From positions 1 through 7,328 of the forward strand of contig JAIRRG010000247.1 of the NCBI GenBank assembly GCA_031256095.1: DNA of 7,328 bases, written 5' to 3'. Below are positions 1 to 6,298 of this stretch, one piece after another (the stretch's first letter is position 1; every line of letters begins with the position of its first letter). A program made the translations under genes and the position numbers. Source of the stretch: Desulfobulbaceae bacterium (GTDB taxonomy: Bacteria; Desulfobacterota; Desulfobulbia; Desulfobulbales; Desulfocapsaceae). The notes below the pieces were generated by a model that saw only the letters and a program-made list of their open reading frames with translations, did not search any database and was not told where the DNA came from.

Positions 1-6
1 AAGACG

Positions 7-81
7 CTTGGGTGAAAAGAGAGCTTCGCATTGCGAGAGGCTTTATGCCGTTGACAGATTACTCTCTTCTCCCCACCCAAG
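7..81. repeat. Imperfect inverted repeat with 38-nt loop
   Basis: CTTGGGTG (7-14) is exactly complementary to CACCCAAG (74-81). The stem continues as AGAGAG/AA (17-23) against CTCTCTT (62-68), with a small mismatch and a 3-nt bulge on the right arm. Inside the loop, TCGCA and TGCGA (26-36) form a second small palindrome. There is no following U-run that would make it a clear terminator in either direction. It could be a structured RNA, a dispersed repeat or part of an element cut by the window edge. I do not recognise a known RNA family. Confidence 0.45.
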
Positions 82-166
82 TTTACCTCTTTTCAAACCC
101 TTCTCCTTTATATGACAGGGGCTACTATATAAGTTTTGATTTATAACTCGAATAACGAAACCGCGA

Positions 167-201
167 GTCGGAGCCGCGTAACAAAATTGGGCGCGGCCGA
201 C
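167..201. other. GC-rich hairpin of unknown role
   Basis: GTCGG-AG-CCGCG (167-178) pairs with CGCGGCCGAC (192-201). This gives a 10-bp stem with a 2-nt AG bulge and a 13-nt loop (179-191). An alternative pairing uses GAGCCGC (171-177) with GCGGCTC (213-219), so two mutually exclusive folds are possible. No poly-U tract follows on either strand, which argues against a simple intrinsic terminator. Confidence 0.4.
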
Positions 202-317
202 CGTCTATCTGTGCGGCTCTCCCTTTCATTATAGGGATTGCCTCGAAACAATCAAGCGTGTCGGAAGCGTATGAGAAAATTTTTAATTAAATCATAAAGA
301 TAAAAGAATCGCCGAGC

Positions 318-335
318 AAAATCCCCGAAGCCGGG
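318..335 (-). terminator. Weak candidate terminator after murJ
   Basis: Reading the minus strand past the murJ stop, CCCGGCTTCGGG (335-324) can form a 4-bp stem with a 4-nt loop, followed by ATTTT (322-318). The stem and U-tract are both short, and the AT-rich stretch at 279-307 lies further on. It is the only terminator-like structure between murJ and the window edge, and the call is tentative. Confidence 0.2.
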
Positions 336-359
336 CGCGGGCTGGAGATCATTCTTGCC

Positions 360-1946
360 TCACTTTTTTTTGAATCTCCTGGCTATCGCTGCCCACAGCT
401 CGGTTACTTCCGTCAGTTTGAGGGCGAAGAGCATAGCGCCGTAGAGAACGATGGCGCCGCCGATGCTAAAAGCCAGCGATAGGCCAAGCAGCGATGGGCG
501 AGAAACGAAAAAATCCGCCCCAAAAGTACGGCAGCCCCACAGGAAAAGGGCCATGACGCCGGTGGCGGCAATGATTTTAATGGCGCCGCTGACAAGCCTG
601 CCCCAAGGCAGGCGGCCCATCTGCCAGATGAGCAGGGTAAAGAGAAACAGGCAGTTGAGCAGCATGGTCAGCGAGGTGGAGAGGGCGATGGCCAGGTGGT
701 GAAAACGGTCTATCGTCAGGTGGATGAAGATGAGGTTGATGCCGACGGCGAGAAACGAGGCGATGACCGGGTAGCGGGTGCGGTCAATGGCGTAAAAGGC
801 TGGCACCAGCACCTTGTTGCTGGCGTAGGCGAACAGACCGACCGCGTACAGCGACAGGGCGGTGGCCGTGGCCGCGGTATCGGCGGCGGTGAAGACCCCG
901 TGCTGATAAATGAGGGCGATGATCGGCCGGTCGAGCAGCATCAGTCCGGCGGTGGCCGGAGCGGTCAAGGCCAGTACCAAGATCAGGGCGGAAACCAAAG
1001 TTTGCCGCATCGCCGCCAGGTCTTTGGCCGCCGCCTGCTTTGACAGCATCGGCATCATGGCAATCGACAGGGCGACGCCGAACAGGCCAATGGGCAACTG
1101 CATCAGGCGGAAGGCGTAATTCAGCCACGATACCGCCCCTTGGCCGCAGGAGGCGGCGAACGAAGTGTTAATGAAGATGTTCAGTTGCGTTGCCGACAGG
1201 CCGATGGTCGCCGGCACCATCAGCCGCAGGATATGCCGCAGGCCAGGGTCGGCAAGATCGATGAGCGGACGGTAGCGAAAGCCGGTGTTGTACAGGGTCG
1301 GCAGTTGGACGGCGAGCTGCAACAGGCCGCCCAACAGGGTGCCGATGGCCATGCCGACAATGGCTGGCTGGCCGTAGCGCGGCAAGAGCCAGGCCAGGCT
1401 GACGCCGCCGATGAGCGAGCCAAGATTGAAAAAGCTTGAGGCAAGCGCCGGGATAAAAAACTTCCCTTTGGTGTTCAGCATCCCCATGACCACCGCCGAC
1501 AGCGAGATGCAGACGAGAAAAGGCAGCATGATTCTGGTTAGCAAAACGGTCAGGGTACTTTTGCCGGCTATCTGGGCAAAATCGGGGGCGAGCAGCGAAA
1601 CGATGCTGTCAGCGCCCAGCATCCCCAGGACGGAAATCAGCGACAGGGCGATGGCAAAAAACGTCAGGACATTGCAGGCCAGGCGCCTGGTTTCTTCTGG
1701 GCTGCGCTGGCTGTCGTAGAGAGAAAAAACCGTGACGAAGGCCGCCGACAGCGCCCCTTCGCCAAACAGGTCGCGCAACAGGTTGGGAATGCGGAAGGCA
1801 ACGACAAAGGCGTCGTAGTCGTTGCCGGCCCCGAATAAGTCGGCAAAGACCGTTTCACGGACAAGACCGAGAATCCGGCTGCACATGACGGCGAAAGCCA
1901 CCACCGCCGCTGACTTGGCCAGACTGTTTGTTTGTGTTGTTGCCAT
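360..1946 (-). CDS. murJ: MurJ, lipid II flippase (MviN family)
   Basis: MurJ is an inner-membrane MOP-superfamily protein that flips lipid II from the cytoplasmic to the periplasmic face for peptidoglycan synthesis. The 528-residue product has the usual family length and is built of many hydrophobic segments, consistent with the 14-helix topology. The N-terminal signature is clear: SRILGLVRE (residues 23-31), GAGNDYDAF (39-47), FRIPNLLRDLFGEGALSAAF (51-70). By motif alignment R24, R30, D45, R58 and R280 (in FRLMQLPIGLFGVA) match the essential polar cavity residues R18, R24, D39, R52 and R270 of E. coli MurJ. The open frame runs upstream to 2249, but that extension is Arg-rich and unlike MurJ. 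ATG at 1946 places the first helix correctly and no GTG or TTG lies just upstream in frame. The ribosome binding site is poor. The gene is divergent from ung. The C-terminus ends in a Lys/Arg cluster (RRFKKK). Confidence 0.95.
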   Translation of the reverse strand: MATTQTNSLAKSAAVVAFAVMCSRILGLVRETVFADLFGAGNDYDAFVVAFRIPNLLRDLFGEGALSAAFVTVFSLYDSQRSPEETRRLACNVLTFFAIALSLISVLGMLGADSIVSLLAPDFAQIAGKSTLTVLLTRIMLPFLVCISLSAVVMGMLNTKGKFFIPALASSFFNLGSLIGGVSLAWLLPRYGQPAIVGMAIGTLLGGLLQLAVQLPTLYNTGFRYRPLIDLADPGLRHILRLMVPATIGLSATQLNIFINTSFAASCGQGAVSWLNYAFRLMQLPIGLFGVALSIAMMPMLSKQAAAKDLAAMRQTLVSALILVLALTAPATAGLMLLDRPIIALIYQHGVFTAADTAATATALSLYAVGLFAYASNKVLVPAFYAIDRTRYPVIASFLAVGINLIFIHLTIDRFHHLAIALSTSLTMLLNCLFLFTLLIWQMGRLPWGRLVSGAIKIIAATGVMALFLWGCRTFGADFFVSRPSLLGLSLAFSIGGAIVLYGAMLFALKLTEVTELWAAIARRFKKK

Positions 1947-2088
1947 CGGAGTTTTTAAGTAAAGAGAAAAACAGTTTGCCGGTTTGCCATGGTGGCGCGC
2001 CAGCCGGAACCAAGATCGCGGCAACCGGCGCGGACAATAGCACGCTTGCCCGCGGGCGTCGAATACTGATTGTCGCCGCTCTTTCTTC

Positions 2089-2117
2089 TTGTTTTTTCTG
2101 GACCTTGGGTTTTTAAT
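2089..2117 (+). promoter_or_regulatory. Candidate sigma-70 promoter for the ung direction
   Basis: TTGTTT (2089-2094) and TTTAAT (2112-2117) are separated by 17 bp. The -10 box matches the TATAAT consensus at 5 of 6 positions and the -35 box at 3 of 6. It lies in the most AT-rich part of the divergent murJ/ung gap and faces the small ORF and ung. This is pattern matching only, and a different start in the same AT-rich patch is possible. Confidence 0.3.
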
Positions 2118-2130
2118 TATTCCATATTTA

Positions 2131-2150
2131 TCGCGGTGATTCGCGGTTAA
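2131..2150 (+). repeat. Two-copy decamer direct repeat
   Basis: TCGCGGTGAT is followed directly by TCGCGGTTAA, sharing TCGCGG-T-A in the same phase. It sits just downstream of the candidate promoter, so an operator is conceivable, but two copies of a short word may also be chance. Confidence 0.25.
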
Positions 2151-2176
2151 CCGAAAATGCCCCCCGCTGCCTCGCC

Positions 2177-2314
2177 ATGACCCCCAACCATCAGCCTGCG
2201 GGCAAAAGCGCCCATTACCCCTTACAGCGCGCCATCGGCGGCGATGCAACCCTGGCTAGAGGCTTCGATGTAGCCATGCGGTCGGTCGCCCAGGTGGACA
2301 GCGCCCTGGTCTGA
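2177..2314 (+). CDS. Possible small ORF (45 aa) abutting ung
   Basis: An ATG at 2177 opens a 45-codon frame ending in TGA at 2312-2314. It is in the same frame as ung, and the next codon after its stop is a TTG, followed two codons later by the ung ATG. Third codon positions are mostly G or C, as in the neighbouring genes, which hints at real or former coding. The peptide (MTPNHQPAGK... ending SAQVDSALV-like, with no membrane segment or motif) is not recognised, and there is no Shine-Dalgarno before its ATG. It may be a leader peptide coupling translation into ung, a degraded 5' part of a longer gene, or chance. Confidence 0.3.
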   Translation: MTPNHQPAGKSAHYPLQRAIGGDATLARGFDVAMRSVAQVDSALV

Positions 2315-2320
2315 TTGCCC

Positions 2321-2989
2321 ATGCTCTGGGAAGAATGCGTACCCTTGATGAACGCGGGCAGGCACCAGGAGCTTGCCGACCTCGCTTACGCGGCCGATGG
2401 TTCCGGGCGCGGGCCGAAAGTATTTCCGCCCCGGCCTTTGGTGTTTCAGGCCCTGAACCTAACGCCGTTTGATGAGGTGAGAGCGGTTATTTTGGGGCAG
2501 GATCCCTATTTCAACGAACACGCCGCCGGCCCCGAAGCCCATGGCCTGTGCTTTTCCGTGCCCGCCGGCATCCCGGCGCCGCCGTCGTTGCGCAATATCT
2601 TGCAGGAAGTCAACGCCAGCATCTACGGTGGCAAAGCGGTGCGCGTCGAAACCGATCTCAGCGATTGGGCGCGGCAGGGAGTCTTGCTCCTGAACGCCTC
2701 GCTGACGGTTATTGCCCGACAGGCTAATTCGCACGCCGCTCTCGGCTGGCATGAACTGACCGACGACATCATCCGCACCATTTCCGAGCGCAAGGAACAT
2801 GTGGTCTTCATGCTCTGGGGTTCATTCGCTCAGAAAAAGGCGCCGCTTATTGACGCCAAGAAGCATTGCATCCTGCAAACCAGCCATCCGTCGCCCCTGT
2901 CGGCGCATCGGGGTTTCCTCGGTTCCGGCGTCTTCCGCCGCTGCAATGAATACCTGCTGACCCATGCTTTGCCGCCCATCGTCTGGTGA
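2321..2989 (+). CDS. ung: Uracil-DNA glycosylase, family 1 (UDG)
   Basis: Ung excises uracil from DNA, starting base excision repair in the cytoplasm. Numbered from ATG 2321 (222 aa, normal family length), the protein shows the water-activating motif GQDPY (59-63, catalytic D61), the uracil-stacking F78 in LCFSV, the uracil-reading N125 in GVLLLNASLTV, and the HPSPLSAHRG loop (189-198) with catalytic H189 and minor-groove leucine L193. WGSFAQKK is also typical. The usual His after GQDPY is Phe, and the loop up to AHGL is about four residues longer than in E. coli Ung. TTG at 2315, directly after an upstream stop, would add two residues. ATG is preferred, and neither has a good ribosome binding site, so coupling to the upstream small ORF is possible. 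The stop codon is followed immediately by the next gene's ATG. Confidence 0.95.
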   Translation: MLWEECVPLMNAGRHQELADLAYAADGSGRGPKVFPPRPLVFQALNLTPFDEVRAVILGQDPYFNEHAAGPEAHGLCFSVPAGIPAPPSLRNILQEVNASIYGGKAVRVETDLSDWARQGVLLLNASLTVIARQANSHAALGWHELTDDIIRTISERKEHVVFMLWGSFAQKKAPLIDAKKHCILQTSHPSPLSAHRGFLGSGVFRRCNEYLLTHALPPIVW

Positions 2990-4006
2990 ATGTCGGTGAA
3001 AAAATATCTCGGACATCTGCCGGAAAGTGATCCGCTCTACGCCTATCTGCAACATGTCATTCAGCCGCAACTGACCGGCTTCCTGCCGCATCCGGTTTAC
3101 CGCGTTTTCCGCCTGAATGCCTCGAATGCCGTCTACCTGTACGAGGAAAAGCGCCTCGGCAGCCGCATGATCGGCAAATTTTTCCTCATCGGCGACCGTG
3201 ATCACGAGACGGCCTGGCGCAAGCTCGACCGCGAAGAGCATAACCTGAAGCTGATGCGTGGATACGGCTTAAACTCCCCGCCACATTACATTGCCAGGCC
3301 CCTGGGCAGAAATGATGATTTGAGCAAATTGTTGGTGATGGAATTTTGTCAGGGCGAATTGCTCAGCCACATTATTCGCCGCGCCATCCGTGAGCGAAAC
3401 GATGGCCTTCTCTTCCACAAATTGACGGCTCTGGCCTGGTTTCTTGCCGACTTCCACAACCGCTCCGCCGAGCCGCAAAATGTCGATTTTGCGGCCAGTT
3501 GTGCCTATTTCGATACTCTGATCGATCCCTTGCTGACCGACGGCATTATTGGCTGGCCAGAAGCGGAAGAATTCCGTTTTCTGCGCGACCGTTGGCGCGA
3601 GCAGCCGAAAATGTGGCAGGACTGGCGGGTTTTGGCCCATGGTGATGCGACGCCGGAAAATTTTTTGTTCGGCGAGGGATTGAATGTCGTCTCCTTTGAT
3701 CTCGAACGGCTGCGCTGGGCCGACCGGGTTTTCGACACCGGGCGCATTGCCGGCGAACTGGCTCATTTTTTTCTGCAATCGCTGGGTGATGGCCGGGCGG
3801 CCGAGCCTTTCATCGGTCATTTTCTCTGGGAGTACGCCTGTCATTTTCCTGACCGGGAACGGACGTTTTTTGAGACAACGCGCCGGGTCCCTTTTTATAT
3901 GGGTATCACCTTTCTGCGCATCGCCCGCAACCATTGGCTCGGCGCCGATTACCGGCGGCGGCTGGCGCGAAAGGGGAAAAAATGTTTGCGGAGATGGGAT
4001 TTATGA
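2990..4006 (+). CDS. Aminoglycoside phosphotransferase/choline kinase-fold protein
   Basis: This 338-aa protein looks like a small-molecule kinase of the APH family (protein kinase-like fold). GKFFLIG (62-68) supplies a candidate ATP-binding lysine K63 and the REEHN helix (81-85) a partner glutamate. LLVMEFCQGELL (114-125) resembles the hinge. The Brenner motif HGDATPENFLF (217-227) carries the catalytic base D219 and N224. SFDLER (235-240) supplies the metal-binding D237. All catalytic positions are present, so an active kinase is likely, but the substrate cannot be told; drug resistance is only one option and choline, ethanolamine, sugar or lipid-sugar substrates are equally open. Its ATG lies directly after the ung TGA (TGAATG) with no clear Shine-Dalgarno, pointing to translational coupling. 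Base composition matches ung. Confidence 0.8.
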   Translation: MSVKKYLGHLPESDPLYAYLQHVIQPQLTGFLPHPVYRVFRLNASNAVYLYEEKRLGSRMIGKFFLIGDRDHETAWRKLDREEHNLKLMRGYGLNSPPHYIARPLGRNDDLSKLLVMEFCQGELLSHIIRRAIRERNDGLLFHKLTALAWFLADFHNRSAEPQNVDFAASCAYFDTLIDPLLTDGIIGWPEAEEFRFLRDRWREQPKMWQDWRVLAHGDATPENFLFGEGLNVVSFDLERLRWADRVFDTGRIAGELAHFFLQSLGDGRAAEPFIGHFLWEYACHFPDRERTFFETTRRVPFYMGITFLRIARNHWLGADYRRRLARKGKKCLRRWDL

Positions 4007-4033
4007 TTCATCAGATTGCTCTTTAAAGGATTC

Positions 4034-4038
4034 GAGGA
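4034..4038 (+). promoter_or_regulatory. Ribosome binding site deciding the AlbA_2 gene start
   Basis: GAGGA lies 7 nt before ATG 4046. This supports that start over an in-frame TTG at 4016, which has no comparable site and would add ten residues of no family resemblance. Confidence 0.65.
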
Positions 4039-4045
4039 AACAGCC

Positions 4046-5254
4046 ATGCTCACATTGACTGATGAAGAATTGTTGAAACTGTTGAATGATACCGAGTCTG
4101 ACCGGGTCGAGCGTAAAGGAGCATTTAAAAACGATGTGCCTGAAAAAGCTCGGCAGGCGGTATGCGCGTTTGCCAATGATTTTCCTGGTCACAATCAGCC
4201 GGGAGTGTTGTTTATCGGCGCTCATGACAATGGCGAGCCGAGCGGCTTGGATGTAACCGACCAGCTTTTACGGTCTCTTGCAGATATGAAAACAGATGGC
4301 AATATCTTGCCATTGCCAGTTTTGTTGGTACAAAAACGCATACTAAAAGGAGCTGATATGGCGGTGGTCACGGTCATGCCTTCTGATATGCCGCCTGTGA
4401 AATACAAAGGTCGTATCTGGATCCGTACCGGACCTCGGCGAGCCATTGCCAATGACCAGGAAGAACGGATTTTGAATGAAAGGAGGAGGTACAAAAATAT
4501 CCCTTTTGATATTTACCCGGTACCTTCCGCCAAAATCACGGATATTTCAAAGACAGTATTTGAAAATGAATTCTTACCCGCCGCCTTTGCCCCTGACATT
4601 TTGGAAACAAACAACAGAACGTATGAAGAACGTCTTGCTTCGTGCAAAATGATTGTTTCGCCCGACGACGCTACGCCAACTGTACTGGGGCTGCTGGCGA
4701 TTGGTAAGACGCCGCAGGATTTTTTACCAGGGGCATGTATTCAGTTTTTACGTATTGACGGCGCTGAGCTTGCCGACCCAGTAATTGACGAAGAAAAGAT
4801 TGGCGGCGCTTTTGTTGACATGCTCCGACGCACCGAAGAGAAGCTGAAAGCCCACAACCGAACGGCAGTGGATATTGTATCCGCGCCGACGCATCGGATA
4901 GCAGTGACCTATCCTCAGGCCGCGATCCACCAGATTCTGTATAATGCTGTGTTACACCGCGCCTATGAAAAGACCAATGCGCCGGTTCGCGTTTATTGGT
5001 TCAATGACCGGATTGAAATCTACAGTCCTGGCGGGCCTTACGGTAATGTCACCGCCGAGAATTTCGGGAGGCTGGGCATCACCGATTATCGCAATCCCAA
5101 TATCGCTGATGTCCTGAAGACTTTTGGTTTCATACAGGCTTTTGGCCGTGGCATCGCTACAGCCCAACGGGCGATGACGGAAAACGGCAACCCGCCGCCG
5201 GAATTTGAATGCAGTCAAAGCGCGGTCTCTTGCATTTTGCGAGGCAAACCATGA
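4046..5254 (+). CDS. AlbA_2 (Schlafen-like) domain protein with C-terminal GHKL ATPase-like domain
   Basis: The 402-aa protein has the architecture of COG2865-type proteins, often annotated as putative transcriptional regulators or wrongly as RecG-like helicases. Residues 10-145 form the AlbA_2 domain: ESDRVERK (17-24), CAFAND (40-45), GVLFIGAHDNGEPSGLD (53-69) and the strand IWIRTG (124-129) followed by ANDQEERIL. Residues about 285-380 match HATPase_c_4: AIHQILYNAVLHRAY (293-307), DRIEIYSPGG (321-330), RNPNIADVL (349-357) and FGRGI (366-370). E17, E22 and D61 have a spacing compatible with the Schlafen nuclease triad. The N-box, normally with Glu four residues before Asn, has Q296 before N300. 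The gene starts 39 bp after the kinase and its stop overlaps the ParA-like start. GC is visibly lower than in the flanks (24 of 60 at 4501-4560 against 40 of 60 in ung at 2341-2400). The function is unknown; DNA or RNA binding, or RNA cleavage, is plausible. Confidence 0.85.
   Translation: MLTLTDEELLKLLNDTESDRVERKGAFKNDVPEKARQAVCAFANDFPGHNQPGVLFIGAHDNGEPSGLDVTDQLLRSLADMKTDGNILPLPVLLVQKRILKGADMAVVTVMPSDMPPVKYKGRIWIRTGPRRAIANDQEERILNERRRYKNIPFDIYPVPSAKITDISKTVFENEFLPAAFAPDILETNNRTYEERLASCKMIVSPDDATPTVLGLLAIGKTPQDFLPGACIQFLRIDGAELADPVIDEEKIGGAFVDMLRRTEEKLKAHNRTAVDIVSAPTHRIAVTYPQAAIHQILYNAVLHRAYEKTNAPVRVYWFNDRIEIYSPGGPYGNVTAENFGRLGITDYRNPNIADVLKTFGFIQAFGRGIATAQRAMTENGNPPPEFECSQSAVSCILRGKP
5241..5244 (+). 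promoter_or_regulatory. Ribosome binding site for the ParA-like gene
   Basis: GAGG lies within the last codons of the AlbA_2 gene, 6 nt before ATG 5251. It supports that start over the in-frame ATG at 5209, which would put 14 unrelated residues before the Walker A strand. Confidence 0.6.
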
Positions 5255-6267
5255 CAAGTCCTGTCTTGACGTTTTTCAACAACAAAGGCGGTGTCGGCAA
5301 GACTTCCCTGATTTATCATCTGGCTTGGATGTTTGCCAGTTTGTGCAAAAAGGTTGTTATCGCCGATCTTGATCCGCAAGCCAATCTGACGGCGTTTTTT
5401 CTTGATGAGGAGCGGATTGAAGATATCTGGGAAAAATCGACCGATGGCTCGACCATCTACCAATGCGTTCAGCCCATTGCCGGAGTTGGCGATATAAAAG
5501 AACCAATACTTCAGAACGTAGCAGCGGGTCTCTATCTTCTTCCTGGAGATGTCAGATTGTCACATTATGAAGACACCTTGTCGGATGCCTGGCCACACAG
5601 TATGGGGGACACCAATTTATATCGCCCAATGCGGATATTGAGTTCCTTCTGGCAGATCATGCAGATGGCCGCCAATCAAGTCGAGGCCGATATTATTTTG
5701 GTCGATATTGGTCCCAATTTGGGAGCCATCAACCGTTCTGTGCTCATAGCCGCGGACTATGTAGTCATCCCGCTCAGCGCCGATCTTTTTTCTTTGCAAG
5801 GGTTAAAAAATCTTGGGCCGGCATTGAAGGGCTGGAAACAACTGTGGAAGAAGCGCCTGGATAACTGGCAATCGAGTATGGAGGCGCCCGGTTATCCGAA
5901 TTTCCAGCTTCCGGCAGGGAAGATGGAGGTCATCGGTTATCTCTGCCAACAACACAGTGCCCGGCTGGACCGACCGGTCAAGGCTTATGATAAATGGCTT
6001 CATCGCATCCCGAACGTATATCGCGATGCTGTACTCGAACAACCGCCTGATGCGGAGGTAAAACAGGAAAATGATCCCTATTGCCTGGCCACGATCAAGC
6101 ATTATCGAAGTTTGGTTCCCATGGCCCAGGAAGGGCGGAAACCTGTTTTTCTGCTTACCTCGGCGGATGGAGCTTTAGGGAGTCATGCCTACGCGGTACA
6201 GGATGCAAAAAAAGATTTTGAGCAATTTGCCTATAAGATTGCCGAAAAAATCGGAATGGAAATATGA
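5251..6267 (+). CDS. ParA/MinD-type ATPase
   Basis: This 338-aa P-loop ATPase belongs to the ParA (SIMIBI) group, whose members dimerise on ATP and typically bind DNA or position cargo. The N-terminus holds the deviant Walker A motif KGGVGKTS (12-19) with signature lysine K12 and K17. Walker A' is ADLDPQANLT (38-47) with D41 in the DPQ motif. Walker B is ADIILVDIGP (146-155) with D152, followed by the AADYVVIPLSADLFSLQGL segment typical of ParA (167-185). The chain is longer than a usual chromosomal ParA (about 260 aa) because of a charged, Trp-rich region at about 190-300, which may carry a specific partner-binding site. No ParB gene or parS-like array is visible. The start overlaps the AlbA_2 stop as ATGA, so the two are very likely translated together and probably interact. 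GC is low like its partner (28 of 60 at 5521-5580). Plasmid partitioning seems unlikely in this context. Confidence 0.88.
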   Translation: MTSPVLTFFNNKGGVGKTSLIYHLAWMFASLCKKVVIADLDPQANLTAFFLDEERIEDIWEKSTDGSTIYQCVQPIAGVGDIKEPILQNVAAGLYLLPGDVRLSHYEDTLSDAWPHSMGDTNLYRPMRILSSFWQIMQMAANQVEADIILVDIGPNLGAINRSVLIAADYVVIPLSADLFSLQGLKNLGPALKGWKQLWKKRLDNWQSSMEAPGYPNFQLPAGKMEVIGYLCQQHSARLDRPVKAYDKWLHRIPNVYRDAVLEQPPDAEVKQENDPYCLATIKHYRSLVPMAQEGRKPVFLLTSADGALGSHAYAVQDAKKDFEQFAYKIAEKIGMEI

Positions 6268-6298
6268 AACAAACAGCGTGGTACAGTAGGCAATTGGC

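Larger units (their letters stand above)
1..359. other. Intergenic region left of murJ, no convincing gene
   Basis: I see no protein with family resemblance here. The stretch contains an imperfect inverted repeat (7-81), a GC-rich hairpin (167-201) and an AT-rich patch around 279-307. On the minus strand an AAAGGAG-like ribosome binding site (109-103) sits 6 nt before a TTG that opens a 17-codon ORF ending at 43. A second TTG at 80, preceded by GAGG, stays open to the left edge. Either could be the start of something continuing beyond the window, but neither peptide is recognisable. Confidence 0.5.

Noticed and set aside
1947..2249. N-terminal extension of murJ by 101 residues
   Set aside because: The extension is Arg-rich with no resemblance to MurJ. 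ATG 1946 gives the normal length and puts the first membrane helix at the N-terminus.
2312..2314. TGA before ung read as selenocysteine, giving one longer protein
   Set aside because: Ung is not a known selenoprotein family, no SECIS-like hairpin was evident just downstream, and the protein is full length without the upstream part.
2990..4006. Antibiotic-resistance aminoglycoside kinase
   Set aside because: The fold and catalytic motifs fit the broad family, but native-like composition and coupling to ung give no support for resistance.
4016..4045. TTG 4016 as start of the AlbA_2 gene
   Set aside because: ATG 4046 has a well-spaced GAGGA, and the ten extra residues add nothing recognisable.
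5209..5250. ATG 5209 as start of the ParA-like gene
   Set aside because: ATG 5251 has GAGG at good spacing and gives the usual few residues before Walker A.
4046..5254. RecG-like helicase
   Set aside because: No helicase motifs are present. This is a common misannotation of AlbA_2/HATPase_c_4 proteins.
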